Assembly: GCA_947492825.1 (NCBI GenBank)
Contig: CANLNT010000001.1
Span: forward strand, 1,426,001 to 1,490,000
DNA from: an uncultured Paracoccaceae bacterium
Lineage (GTDB): Bacteria > Pseudomonadota > Alphaproteobacteria > Rhodobacterales > Rhodobacteraceae
Reading direction: 5' to 3'
Length of the DNA stretch: 64,000 nucleotides
Below, in pieces: positions 42,511 through 50,868 of this stretch. Made by a program: the position numbers and the translations under genes. The notes beneath the pieces were generated by a model, which was not told the DNA's origin, searched no databases, and was given only the letters and a program-made list of their open reading frames with translations. Positions within the stretch are counted from its first letter, which is position 1; every line of letters starts with the position of its first letter.

Positions 42511-43759
42511 ATCCGCGCATCAAGGCCGTCAGATCGTCAATGTCGGCAGCATGGCAGGCCTCCCACAAGGCTGCAGCTTCGCGCCCCAACAGCGCACGGG
42601 CCTTGTTGCGCAATCGGGTCTCGCGCACCTCGTGGGTCAGCGGCTTCGCCAGATCATGCGTGCGTGCGTCGGTCCGTCCGTCGGCAAACGCCACCTCGAC
42701 CCGCGCTTGCGTTTCGGTCAAATTGTCGTCGGCGACAACGGTCACCGCATCCCGCAAGACATGCAAGGCCGGGTCGTCTGCAGCCGCGTCAGAAAACTGC
42801 ATGATATCGCTAGTGTCGCGCCCCGAAAGCGCCAAAGCTGCGGCCATCCGATAGCTGAATTTTGTCTCAAGACCCGTTTGCGGCGCGGGCTTATTGCACA
42901 CGCTCATCCAGCGCGGATGCGTATGCACAGTTACCGCCGCAAGATCACCCTCGACCCCACGCAAAGCCTCGAGCATTGCGTGCAGCCCGTGGCAACAGGC
43001 ATGAAACTTGTGACTGACCCGCGCGACTTTCCATGGCTCGCTTACGTCCCACGCGCTATCGTCACCTACCCCATGATGGGTCACGCCAAACTGCGCCAAT
43101 GCATCTGGATCAGAGGTGAGACCCGCCTGCGCCCACAACACCGATTCCACACCACAGCGCGCTGCCAATCCAGCGTTCAGCGGCTTGCCCATTGTGCCAA
43201 ACTGTCCCTTCAGGCCAGAGGCACCGGTTGCCGCCAGTCCAATCGCGTGGCGCGTCTGTGCTGCATCCATCCGCAAGAAACGCGCGCCTGCGACAGCTGC
43301 ACCAATCGCCCCGGATGTCGCGGTCTGGTGAAATCCAACCTGATAGTGGTCGCGCCCAAGCCACAGACCGAACCGCACCGCCGCCTCTGACCCGATCAGC
43401 GCGGCGTCCAGCACCCTGTTCATCGCCGGCATCATCTGATCTTCGGCCAGCGCCAACACAGCTGGCATCACCACGGCAGAGGTATGGCCGATGTGATCAA
43501 AATGGGTGTCGTCATAGTCCAGCGCGTGGCCCGTTGTGCCGTTGATCAGTGCCGCGTCTGCAGCAGAGGTCTGCCCACCCCCCAACACAGAGGCATCGCC
43601 TTCAACCCCAGCCTGCATTGCAAGGGCCTGCGCGACAGGTTCGTCTTGCCCCGCCATCGCAACCGCGGCCCAGTCAAACAGGCAAAGCCGGATTAATTCG
43701 ACCGGGCCGTCACCTTCCCAGCCTTGTGCAAGGCGGATCACCTGATCGGTCACGCTCAT
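42509..43759 (-). CDS. MmgE/PrpD family protein
   Basis: A 416-residue protein of the MmgE/PrpD family, which includes 2-methylcitrate dehydratase and related dehydratases or isomerases such as cis-aconitate decarboxylase and iminodisuccinate epimerase. The N-terminal GTTGHALDYDDTHF segment is the family's active-site region, followed by helical VALAVAGARFLRM-type sequence and a lid domain with ATG-rich stretches. No other propionate genes are near, so methylcitrate dehydratase is not assured. It overlaps the RatA-like gene by 4 bases upstream and probably shares its transcript. Confidence 0.83.
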   Translation of the reverse strand: MSVTDQVIRLAQGWEGDGPVELIRLCLFDWAAVAMAGQDEPVAQALAMQAGVEGDASVLGGGQTSAADAALINGTTGHALDYDDTHFDHIGHTSAVVMPAVLALAEDQMMPAMNRVLDAALIGSEAAVRFGLWLGRDHYQVGFHQTATSGAIGAAVAGARFLRMDAAQTRHAIGLAATGASGLKGQFGTMGKPLNAGLAARCGVESVLWAQAGLTSDPDALAQFGVTHHGVGDDSAWDVSEPWKVARVSHKFHACCHGLHAMLEALRGVEGDLAAVTVHTHPRWMSVCNKPAPQTGLETKFSYRMAAALALSGRDTSDIMQFSDAAADDPALHVLRDAVTVVADDNLTETQARVEVAFADGRTDARTHDLAKPLTHEVRETRLRNKARALLGREAAALWEACHAADIDDLTALMRG

Positions 43760-44199
43760 CCGTAAAGCTCTTTCGCGCGGCCTTCAAACGCGCGCACAAT
43801 CGTGCGCATCGCCTGATCAAAGAACATGCCTGCCGCCCCCTGCAAAAGCCTGTTCTTGAATTCAAAATCCACCTCAAATGCCACTTCGCACCCCCCGTCT
43901 ACGTCCCGGAACTGCCAGACCGAATCCAGATGTTTGAATGGCCCGTCGATATAGGCGGTATCAATTTGTCGCTTGTCAGGCCACAAGGTCACACGGCTGC
44001 CAAAGGTTTCACGAAAGACTTTGAAGCTGACCACCAGATCGGCCAGCATCACCTGATGATCGCCCTGATCTGTCGTTGATCTGATCCGCGCCGCTGCCGT
44101 CCACGGTAGGAATTTCGGGTAGTTGGCCACATCGGCCACAAGCGCATACATCTGATCGGCGGTATAGGGCAGCACCCGTGTCTCGGAATGGGCAGGCAT
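43756..44199 (-). CDS. RatA/Coq10-like START-domain protein
   Basis: A 147-residue SRPBCC/START protein. In mitochondria and alphaproteobacteria this family (Coq10) binds ubiquinone and supports respiration. In Escherichia coli the relative RatA was reported to block ribosome subunit joining. The opening [30 protein letters not shown] is diagnostic, and [13 protein letters not shown] follows. The ATG at 44199 gives the family start. It is divergent from hpt and overlaps the PrpD-like gene by 4 bases. I favour the ubiquinone-binding role but cannot prove it. Confidence 0.85.
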   Translation of the reverse strand: MPAHSETRVLPYTADQMYALVADVANYPKFLPWTAAARIRSTTDQGDHQVMLADLVVSFKVFRETFGSRVTLWPDKRQIDTAYIDGPFKHLDSVWQFRDVDGGCEVAFEVDFEFKNRLLQGAAGMFFDQAMRTIVRAFEGRAKELYG

Positions 44200-44271
44200 C
44201 TGTGGTCTTTCGCGGGTGACTTCACCTCTCCATGTCGTAAAGTGCCGGTGGAAATCAACCCCGGAGCCGCC

Positions 44272-44814
44272 ATGTCGCACCCCTCCTACGTCATCGACCA
44301 GATGATCAGCGCCAAATCTATCGCCGCACGGATCGAGGATCTGGCAGGCGAAATCGCTGCCGAGTTCAGCAATACCGACAAGCTTGTGGTGGTCGGTCTT
44401 CTGCGCGGGTCGTTCGTCTTCATTGCTGATCTGGTCCGCGAATTGGACCTGCCGGTCGAGGTCGACTTTCTCGAAGCCTCGTCTTATGGCGACGGCATGG
44501 AAAGCAGCCGGGAAGTACGCATCCTCAAAGACCTGCGCTCGGGTATTGAAGGCCGCGACGTACTGGTGGTCGAGGACATCGTCGACACCGGCCACACCAT
44601 GAAACACGTCCTCGGCCTTCTGGGCGCACGCAAACCGCACAAACTGCGGTCCATTGCGCTGTTGGACAAACCCACCCGGCGCGAGGTCGACGTGCGCGCC
44701 AATTGGACCGGCTTTGAAATCCCGGATGAATTTGTGGTGGGCTACGGCATCGATTTTGCCCAACGCAACCGCAACCTGCCTTATATCGGCAAGGTCCGGT
44801 TCACCTCAGAATGA
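44272..44814 (+). CDS. hpt: Hypoxanthine phosphoribosyltransferase
   Basis: A purine salvage enzyme of 180 residues that joins hypoxanthine (or guanine) to PRPP. The PRPP-binding motif is [14 protein letters not shown], preceded by [29 protein letters not shown] lies in the flexible loop. The ATG at 44272 follows GGAG. It overlaps the next small gene by 4 bases (ATGA). Confidence 0.94.
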   Translation: MSHPSYVIDQMISAKSIAARIEDLAGEIAAEFSNTDKLVVVGLLRGSFVFIADLVRELDLPVEVDFLEASSYGDGMESSREVRILKDLRSGIEGRDVLVVEDIVDTGHTMKHVLGLLGARKPHKLRSIALLDKPTRREVDVRANWTGFEIPDEFVVGYGIDFAQRNRNLPYIGKVRFTSE

Positions 44815-44993
44815 ACCCACGCTGGTTTTTTCGCGCCAAACGACTGGCCCAAAATCCGCCAAGCTGGGGCCGGGTCAAACTGTTTTTGATCGTGTTGGCG
44901 CTTTGCCTGATCCTCGTCGGAGTCGAACGCTTCATCGGTTGGCCCGATGCGCTCACGGTTGATCGGGCCCGCGCACCGCGCATCATCAACTGA
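44811..44993 (+). CDS. 60-residue single-pass membrane protein of unknown function
   Basis: I recognise no named family. It is basic and tryptophan-containing at the start ([19 protein letters not shown]), has one membrane helix (about residues 22-43, [17 protein letters not shown]) and ends in a short polar tail ([10 protein letters not shown]). The ATG lies within the hpt stop region (4-base overlap), so it is translationally coupled to hpt. The clean overlap and membrane helix argue that it is a real gene. It is followed by the structured leader of the cytochrome gene. Confidence 0.72.
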   Translation: MNPRWFFRAKRLAQNPPSWGRVKLFLIVLALCLILVGVERFIGWPDALTVDRARAPRIIN

Positions 44994-45019
44994 CAACCCG
45001 TCACCCATCTTGCATTTAC

Positions 45020-45067
45020 GCACAGAATTGGTTCAAATTTGCACAGGGGAACGGTCCAATTCTGTGC
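45020..45067 (+). other. Long inverted repeat in cytochrome leader (12-bp arms)
   Basis: GCACAGAATTGG (45020-45031) and CCAATTCTGTGC (45056-45067) are perfect inverted repeats around 24 bases. A third copy of GCACAG sits in the loop at 45041-45046. The right arm is shared with a second possible stem (45038-45046 with 45062-45070), so the two hairpins exclude each other. It may be an RNA switch or a two-site operator. Confidence 0.65.
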
Positions 45068-45070
45068 AAA
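45038..45070 (+). other. Competing inverted repeat (9-bp arms)
   Basis: TTTGCACAG (45038-45046) and CTGTGCAAA (45062-45070) are perfect inverted repeats. The right arm overlaps that of the 12-bp repeat by six bases. A further 6-bp hairpin, TGATCC-cattc-GGATCA (45073-45089), follows directly and ends 2 bases before the ribosome binding site AGGAG (45092-45096). Confidence 0.6.
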
Positions 45071-45103
45071 CATGATCCCATTCGGATCAATAGGAGAATT
45101 TTC

Positions 45104-45580
45104 ATGACGTTACCGCGTTCACTTCCTACGGCCGCAATCCTTTGTGCAACCTTGGCCAGCGCCGCCTTTGCCGCCAGCCACCTGAGCCCCGAGGTTGCAA
45201 GTGCAATCAAAGCGCGCGGCGCTCATATGGGCCTTTACGGACATAACCTTGGCCCCCTTGGTGGCATGGCTCAGGACAAGATCCCGTATGATGCGGCGAC
45301 TGCCGCAGCGGCGGCCGCGAACCTTGCCGCCCTCGCCAATATGGACCAATCCACTTACTGGGTCGAAGGGTCCGACATTGCCGCCGCCGGAGGCCGCGCC
45401 AAATCCGAAATCTGGACCGACCGCGCCGGATTTGACGCCGAAGTCGCGAAACTGGCAGAGGCAAGCACCGCCCTTGCAGCCGTTGCAGGCAATGGCCTGG
45501 ATGAGCTGAAGGCCGCATTCGGCCCGGTGGGTGCCGCTTGCGGCTCATGCCACAAGGCCTATCGCGGACCGCGGCCCTAA
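45104..45580 (+). CDS. Cytochrome c' family protein
   Basis: A periplasmic cytochrome c of 158 residues. The signal peptide runs to about residue 23 (cleavage near AFA-AS). The haem site is CGSCH at 146-150, near the C-terminus, as expected for the four-helix class II cytochromes (c' or c556). HMGLYGHN at 41-48 holds a possible methionine axial ligand. The partner is unknown. Its strong AGGAG site lies behind an unusual structured leader (45020-45089). A dihaem cytochrome gene starts 3 bases after its stop, so the two are co-transcribed. Confidence 0.88.
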   Translation: MTLPRSLPTAAILCATLASAAFAASHLSPEVASAIKARGAHMGLYGHNLGPLGGMAQDKIPYDAATAAAAAANLAALANMDQSTYWVEGSDIAAAGGRAKSEIWTDRAGFDAEVAKLAEASTALAAVAGNGLDELKAAFGPVGAACGSCHKAYRGPRP

Positions 45581-45583
45581 ACC

Positions 45584-46465
45584 GTGCGCTGGCGGCGCTG
45601 GACGCTCTATCTCCTGTTGCTGCTCGCGGCGGGCCTTTGGATCACGCGGCCAAGCCCGCTGCCATCTGATGCGCTCGACGGGCTAACCGGCGATGCCGCG
45701 GCGGGTGAAATCACCTTCGCCGCCGCCGGTTGCGCGTCTTGCCACCGCGCGCCAGAGGCATCCGATGGCCCACTGTCCGGCGGACGCAGCTTTGTCAGCC
45801 CGTTTGGCACGTTTTATGCGCCCAATGTCTCGCCACACGCATCGGCCGGTGTCGGCAACTGGTCCGATCATGACCTCGCCAGCGCGATCATGCGCGGCGT
45901 GTCACCGGGTGGCGCGCATTATTACCCGGCGTTCCCCTACGACAGCTACCAAAACGCGACACCACAGGACGTGGTCGATATCATCGCCTACCTGCGCACC
46001 CTGCCCGCCAGCGACACCGCCAATCGCCCCCACGACGTCAGCTTTCCGTTCAACATCCGCACCAGTTTGGGCGGTTGGAAACTGCTTTTCGCGCGCCCGG
46101 GGTGGGTGCTGGATGATCCGGCCACGGCCGAACTGGAACGCGGTCGCTATCTGGTCGAGGCGCTTGGCCATTGCGGGGCCTGCCATACCCCCCGCAATGT
46201 TCTGGGGGGACCAGTGACCGCAAACTGGCTCGGCGGCGCGCCTGATCCATCGGGTCAGGGCCGCATCCCGAACATCACCTCAGGCGGGCTTGATTGGTCG
46301 GTTGAAGACATCGCAAGCTACCTCGAAAGCGGCTTCACCCCAGATTTCGACAGCGCGGGCGGCGAGATGGTGGACGTCATCGCCAACACGTCACAGCTCT
46401 CGGATAGCGACAGGCTGGCTATCGCCGCCTACCTCAAAGCCATCCCGCCGGTCGCTGCGCCCTAG
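45584..46465 (+). CDS. Dihaem cytochrome c
   Basis: A cytochrome c of 293 residues with two class I haem domains. An N-terminal hydrophobic helix (about 8-20) exports or anchors it. The haem sites are CASCH (50-54) and CGACH (197-201). Each is followed by family sequence, such as the [15 protein letters not shown] segment typical of cytochrome subunits of alcohol or gluconate dehydrogenases. It starts with GTG 3 bases after the cytochrome c' gene. No dehydrogenase gene is near, so its electron donor is unknown. It overlaps lipA by 4 bases at the 3' end. Confidence 0.87.
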   Translation: MRWRRWTLYLLLLLAAGLWITRPSPLPSDALDGLTGDAAAGEITFAAAGCASCHRAPEASDGPLSGGRSFVSPFGTFYAPNVSPHASAGVGNWSDHDLASAIMRGVSPGGAHYYPAFPYDSYQNATPQDVVDIIAYLRTLPASDTANRPHDVSFPFNIRTSLGGWKLLFARPGWVLDDPATAELERGRYLVEALGHCGACHTPRNVLGGPVTANWLGGAPDPSGQGRIPNITSGGLDWSVEDIASYLESGFTPDFDSAGGEMVDVIANTSQLSDSDRLAIAAYLKAIPPVAAP

Positions 46466-47421
46466 GCCTGCCCGAGTTTTTTCAGCCGAGCCTCGCGCAG
46501 CCGGGCGAAATCATCACCGGCATGATAAGACGACCGGGTCAGCGGCGTGGCCGACACCATCAGGAACCCCTTGCCATATGCCGCCTTTTCATAGGTCGCA
46601 AATTCCTCAGGCGTAACAAAGCGATCAACCGCGTGGTGCTTGGGTGTCGGCTGCAGATACTGACCGATGGTCAGAAAATCGATGTCAGCCACGCGCATGT
46701 CTTCCATCACTTGCACCACGGCCTGCTTGTCTTCACCCAAGCCCACCATGATGCCCGATTTGGTGAACATCGTCGGGTCCAGCTCTTTCACGCGCTGCAA
46801 CAGTCTCAGGCTGTGAAAATAGCGCGCGCCGGGCCGCACCTCTGGGTAAAGCCCCGGCACGGTTTCAAGGTTGTGGTTAAACACATCCGGCTTTGCATCC
46901 ACCACAACACGCAGCACCTCGGGGTCACACTTGATGAAATCGGGCGTCAAGATTTCGATGGTAGTGCCAGGTGACTGGCGGCGGATGGCACGAATGGTCT
47001 GCGCGAAATGCTCCGCCCCGCCGTCTTCCACATCATCACGGTCAACAGAGGTGATCACCACATGGTTCAGCCCCAGCTTTTTGACCGCATCCGCCACACG
47101 GCCCGGTTCAAACACATCCAACGCTTCCGGCGGTTTGCCGGTCGCAATATTGCAGAAGGTGCAAGCGCGGGTGCAGACCTCGCCCATGATCATCATTGTG
47201 GCGTGACCCTGTGACCAGCATTCGCCCACATTCGGACATCCCGCCTCTTCACACACTGTTACCAGCTTGTGTTCCCGCATGATATTACGGGTCTCTTTGT
47301 ACCCTTCAGAGGTTGGTGCTTTGACGCGTATCCAGTCCGGCTTTTTGGGCTGGCTGCTGTCAGGGCGCTTTTGCTTTTCAGGGTGACGCTGGGCGGGAAT
47401 TTTCAGATCGCGCGTGGCCAT
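46462..47421 (-). CDS. lipA: Lipoyl synthase
   Basis: A radical-SAM enzyme of 319 residues that inserts two sulfurs into octanoyl groups on lipoyl domains. The auxiliary cluster cysteines are in [12 protein letters not shown], and the radical-SAM cluster CX3CX2C is [23 protein letters not shown] and VGLGE are family segments. A hairpin (47431-47446) sits directly before its ribosome binding site GGAGG. It is convergent with the dihaem cytochrome gene. Confidence 0.96.
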   Translation of the reverse strand: MATRDLKIPAQRHPEKQKRPDSSQPKKPDWIRVKAPTSEGYKETRNIMREHKLVTVCEEAGCPNVGECWSQGHATMMIMGEVCTRACTFCNIATGKPPEALDVFEPGRVADAVKKLGLNHVVITSVDRDDVEDGGAEHFAQTIRAIRRQSPGTTIEILTPDFIKCDPEVLRVVVDAKPDVFNHNLETVPGLYPEVRPGARYFHSLRLLQRVKELDPTMFTKSGIMVGLGEDKQAVVQVMEDMRVADIDFLTIGQYLQPTPKHHAVDRFVTPEEFATYEKAAYGKGFLMVSATPLTRSSYHAGDDFARLREARLKKLGQA

Positions 47422-47430
47422 GATGCCTCC

Positions 47431-47446
47431 GGGTGACGTTTCACCC
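47431..47446 (-). promoter_or_regulatory. Stem-loop abutting the lipA ribosome binding site
   Basis: On the minus strand, GGGTGA-aacg-TCACCC forms a 6-bp stem with a 4-base loop that ends exactly where the GGAGG of lipA begins, 9 bases before the ATG. It could modulate ribosome access. It could also be chance, as the stem is short. Confidence 0.4.
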
Positions 47447-47552
47447 TACTTAGCGCCTTGCACGCGTGCTGTCCAACCTTGCACGGCGCTGTCATGGCGG
47501 GGATGCGACCAGCGCATGATGGCCAGCCGCTCACCCTATCCGTGTATTTCGA

Positions 47553-48653
47553 TTACCCGATCATCGGGCGGAATTTGCCCTGTTCTTCGTAGTGGCGCAC
47601 CAGCCGCTGTAAGGCGATACGCAGCACGATCTTGCCGGACCGCGCGGACCAACCCATGCTTTTTTCGGTCACTTCGAGACCTTCCAGAAAACAGCAGCAG
47701 CGCAGCGCGATATCGGCCAGACCTGGCCCCAATTCGGTGAGCGCCTGAAACACCCGCGCGCGTGCATCAATTGTCGCCTGCGCGGTGTTGGGTTTGACCT
47801 TGGCCTGCAAAGCCGCCTGCCAATTCTCGGCAACCGTTGGCCCGACATAGCACAGCTCATAATCCTCACGAAGCCGCTCGCCCGCTTGCACGAGAGCCGG
47901 CGACAAAAAGTGCTTACCATCCTTGTCGCGCCGCCGCGCCAATCCAACCAGCGGACTTTCGGTCACGACATACCGCCCGTTGCCCGTATCGCTATCCTGC
48001 AGGTCCCAGACATTGCTGCCATCGCGTCGCCGTGGGCTCGCCTCGCGAAACCCCTGTGCGCGGTTCTCGGTCTCTGCCGTTAACCCCCGCAACGCCGCGC
48101 GCCCGGCAGCAGTGACAAAATACCGCACAATCCGCAGCGACGGATCAGCCGTGTTGATCCATGATTTCAAAGCCATAGCCTGCGCGATCTGGCGGTCCGC
48201 AATCGCTGTGCGAAAGCTCTCTCCGTTCGGATCTTCGCGCACGATCACGGCCGTTTCCATGTCGCGTGCCACGGCCAGCACCGCCCCCGGTTCGCACAGA
48301 CGGCGCAGGATCGGCAGTGCCTCGGCTTCGATTTGTTCCAGCGACAACGTTTCGCCGCCGCCCTCTTGCGTCGTTTCAATCTTGTTCTGCATGATCTCGG
48401 CATCCCCATCCCGTGGCGCCGGTGCCAGGTCATTGGCCACCAGTGCCTTTAGTGCATCATCAACCAATGGATCATCACGCCGTGCCTCGAACCTGCGGAC
48501 CTGCCGCAGAACCGTGGACGGATGCAATGCGCTGTCTCGGGCCAGTGCCCTTATGGACAGGCCTGCAACCGTATGCGCCAAGTAAAGGTGCACAGGGTGT
48601 GGTACCCAGTCCGGCAAACGCAATTGCACCACTGACTGTAACTTTTCGGACAT
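47553..48653 (-). CDS. DUF6456 protein with N-terminal helix-turn-helix
   Basis: A 366-residue protein that I place in the DUF6456 family of Rhodobacterales. Residues about 30-60 look like a helix-turn-helix (LSIRALARDSALHPSTVLRQVRRFE). A variable middle is followed by the C-terminal DUF6456 region (ENRAQGFREASPRRRDGSNV, then the final 100 residues with a CCC cluster in ALRCCCFLEGLE). It is probably a DNA-binding regulator; its targets are unknown. I chose the ATG at 48653 (MSEKLQSVVQL). It is divergent from the DUF6477 gene with a perfect CtrA box between them. Confidence 0.78.
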   Translation of the reverse strand: MSEKLQSVVQLRLPDWVPHPVHLYLAHTVAGLSIRALARDSALHPSTVLRQVRRFEARRDDPLVDDALKALVANDLAPAPRDGDAEIMQNKIETTQEGGGETLSLEQIEAEALPILRRLCEPGAVLAVARDMETAVIVREDPNGESFRTAIADRQIAQAMALKSWINTADPSLRIVRYFVTAAGRAALRGLTAETENRAQGFREASPRRRDGSNVWDLQDSDTGNGRYVVTESPLVGLARRRDKDGKHFLSPALVQAGERLREDYELCYVGPTVAENWQAALQAKVKPNTAQATIDARARVFQALTELGPGLADIALRCCCFLEGLEVTEKSMGWSARSGKIVLRIALQRLVRHYEEQGKFRPMIG

Positions 48654-48897
48654 TGAAAGCGTTCCGATCCAAAATTGACCACAATAACTGTTTCCAAACT
48701 TGCACTTGTCACACAACCTATGGGTGTATTGTTAACTGATGGTTAACGATAAATGGTCAATGACACCGGTATGACAAAAAACAGTTAACCGTTTTTGGGG
48801 GGGTCCGAACGGTCAAATCTCGAAATGCGCAACACACGCATAAGGTGTGTATCTTGATTGACACTCACGTTTGCTGGAACACCAAAGGGGACTAAAC
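48654..48897. other. Divergent regulatory region with CtrA box
   Basis: These 244 bases are more AT-rich than their surroundings and hold three GTTAAC/GTTAAC-like motifs (48731, 48742 and 48784), a possible -10 element TATGAC (48770-48775) and a run of seven G (48797-48803). I see no gene in it. It should contain the promoters of both flanking genes. Confidence 0.6.
48732..48747. promoter_or_regulatory. Perfect CtrA binding site, TTAACTGATGGTTAAC
   Basis: It matches the full CtrA consensus TTAA-N7-TTAA(C) exactly and reads as a match on both strands. On the plus strand a TATGAC at 48770-48775 lies at -10 distance from a -35 overlapping the box's right half, the usual arrangement for CtrA-activated promoters. 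A further half site TTAA is at 48785-48788. ChpT, which feeds phosphate to CtrA, is encoded at 15284 in this window. Confidence 0.72.
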
Positions 48898-49200
48898 ATG
48901 CTTGATCTCAACAGCATGGTACGGACGCTCAAGCGTCCGCGTTTACTTGTACGGGCCGCGCGTTTTGGCCTGGATGACTACCGTCGCGACCGCGCGCTGC
49001 GGCGAATCCTGAAATCTGATGACCTTCCTTCAACCGGGGCCGCGCTTTTGCTGCTGATGGATCTGGAAAACATCGCCAATGAACGCCGCAAGCTGAAGTC
49101 AGCCGAATACTCTGTCGCGGCTCACATCACGCTCTTGACTGCGATCATGGGCGAGGCGCGCTTGCTTCAGGCCGCCTATCGCCCGCAGGCCGTCACATAA
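48898..49200 (+). CDS. DUF6477 family small protein
   Basis: A 100-residue, mostly helical and basic protein of the Rhodobacterales-specific DUF6477 family; its function is unknown. It starts MLDLNSMVRTLKRPRLLVRAARFGLDDYRRDR, followed by a helix with AALLLLMDLENIANERRK. It has no membrane segment. The ATG at 48898 is preceded by AAAGGGGAC. It is divergent from the DUF6456 gene across a CtrA box, which suggests joint control of the pair. Its end overlaps the convergent MttB-family gene by 8 bases. Confidence 0.76.
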   Translation: MLDLNSMVRTLKRPRLLVRAARFGLDDYRRDRALRRILKSDDLPSTGAALLLLMDLENIANERRKLKSAEYSVAAHITLLTAIMGEARLLQAAYRPQAVT

Positions 49201-50740
49201 AGCTGTCGGGCATCGACGCTTTCTTTTCAGCCACATAGGCGCGTAAGCGTGCCTCGATGTCGGGATCGAGTGTGGGCTGCTGGTAAGTGTCGATCATCTT
49301 TTGGACGCGCGCGGATGCCAAGGTTTGGGTATCGCGCGCGCCTTCCTCATCCCAAGTTTCGAACGGTTTGTAGTCAAACAGGTCCGAGCGCCAGAATGCC
49401 GACTTGAAATTGGCCTGCGTATGCGCGCAGCCCAGATAGTGCCCGCCGGGGCCAACTTCGGCAATCGCATCCATCGCCTGACCATTCTCGGACATGTCCA
49501 CGCCCTTGGCAAAGTGGTGCAGCGTGCCCAACTGATCGGCATCCATCACGAATTTCTCAAAGCTGGCGACAAGACCGCCTTCCAGCCAGCCGCAGCTGTG
49601 CAGCATGAAATTCACACCGGCCAATAGCCCCATTTGCAGGGAATTCGCAGTTTCATAGGCCGCCTGCGCGTCGGGCAACTTGGACCCGCAGAATGACCCG
49701 GCAGACCGATACGGCACACCCAACCGGCGGGCCAACTGCCCTGCCCCATAGGTGATATGGCTGGCCTCTGGCGTGCCAAAGGTCGGCGCGCCTGAATTCA
49801 TGTCGATCGAGGTCACGAATGTGCCCATGATGACCGGCGACCCGGGGCGAACGATCTGACTATAGGCAATGCCTGCCATCACTTCGGCCAGAACTTGCGT
49901 CAATGTACCCGCCACAGATACCGGTGCCATCGCGCCGCCCACAATGAAAGGGCTGATGATGCTGGCCTGATTGTTCCGGGCAAAGACCTCAAGCGCACCC
50001 ATCATGATGGAATCGAACGTCAGTGGGCTGTTGATATTGATGAGCGAGGTCATAACCGTGTTGTTTTGCACGAACTCTTCACCAAACAGGATATTGCACA
50101 TATCCACCGAATCCTGCGCGCGGCTTGGTTCGGTCACCGCCCCCATGAAAGGTTTGTCCGACAACGTCATATGCGCCAGCAGCATGTCCAGATGGCGCTT
50201 GTTCACCGGCACATCCGTGGGTTCGCACACGGTTCCGCCCGAATGGTGCAGCCACTTGGACATATAGCCCAGCTTCACGAATTTCTCGAAGTCAGCCATC
50301 GTGGCATAACGGCGGCCACCCTCGGCATCGCGTACAAACGGCGGGCCATAGACTGGGGCCAGCACAAGGTTCCGCCCACCGATTTCCACGCTGCGTTCTG
50401 GATTGCGCGCATGTTGCGTAAACGTTGCGGGTGCCGTGCTGCACAGTTTGCGCGCCAGCCCGCGTGGGATGCGCACCCGCTCGCCTTCAACCTCGGCCCC
50501 GGCGTCTTTCCAACGGGTCAACGCCTCAGGGTTTTCGACAAAGTTCACACCGATCTCTGCTAACACCTTTTCGGCGTTTTCCTCGATCACCAACAATGCG
50601 GCATCATCAAGGACTTCATAGTTGGGAATATTGCGTTCGATGAACTTGGCCGTCTCGACACTGACGGCAGTCCGTTCTGCACGACGCGCGGCGCCTCCGC
50701 CCCCACGCCCACGGCGACCTGATCTGACTGCTTCGGACAT
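49193..50740 (-). CDS. Trimethylamine methyltransferase (MttB) family protein, non-pyrrolysine
   Basis: A 515-residue MttB-superfamily protein. Authentic MttB needs pyrrolysine at an in-frame amber codon. This frame has none, so it belongs to the non-Pyl branch, whose studied members demethylate glycine betaine or other quaternary amines and pass the methyl to a corrinoid protein or to tetrahydrofolate. Family segments are IPNYEVLDDAALLVIEENAEKVL near the start, KFVKLGYMSKWLHHSGG and INSPLTFDSIMMGALEV. No corrinoid protein gene is next to it. The start at 50740 follows GGAAGGA. The first 25 residues are Arg/Gly-rich. Confidence 0.87.
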   Translation of the reverse strand: MSEAVRSGRRGRGGGGAARRAERTAVSVETAKFIERNIPNYEVLDDAALLVIEENAEKVLAEIGVNFVENPEALTRWKDAGAEVEGERVRIPRGLARKLCSTAPATFTQHARNPERSVEIGGRNLVLAPVYGPPFVRDAEGGRRYATMADFEKFVKLGYMSKWLHHSGGTVCEPTDVPVNKRHLDMLLAHMTLSDKPFMGAVTEPSRAQDSVDMCNILFGEEFVQNNTVMTSLININSPLTFDSIMMGALEVFARNNQASIISPFIVGGAMAPVSVAGTLTQVLAEVMAGIAYSQIVRPGSPVIMGTFVTSIDMNSGAPTFGTPEASHITYGAGQLARRLGVPYRSAGSFCGSKLPDAQAAYETANSLQMGLLAGVNFMLHSCGWLEGGLVASFEKFVMDADQLGTLHHFAKGVDMSENGQAMDAIAEVGPGGHYLGCAHTQANFKSAFWRSDLFDYKPFETWDEEGARDTQTLASARVQKMIDTYQQPTLDPDIEARLRAYVAEKKASMPDSFM

Positions 50741-50868
50741 GGTGCATCCTTCCCATTGACGTTGGCTGCTTGATACGCGGCTGAGGCAAACAGGAGTACG
50801 CGACAAACGCCATCTGAGACGGAAAAGCGACATCTTGCGAAGCCGCGCCGTCCGACATACGAAGCGGC

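Noticed and set aside
49193-50740. Pyrrolysine-containing MttB
   Set aside because: The frame is open with no in-frame amber codon, so it is the non-pyrrolysine branch.
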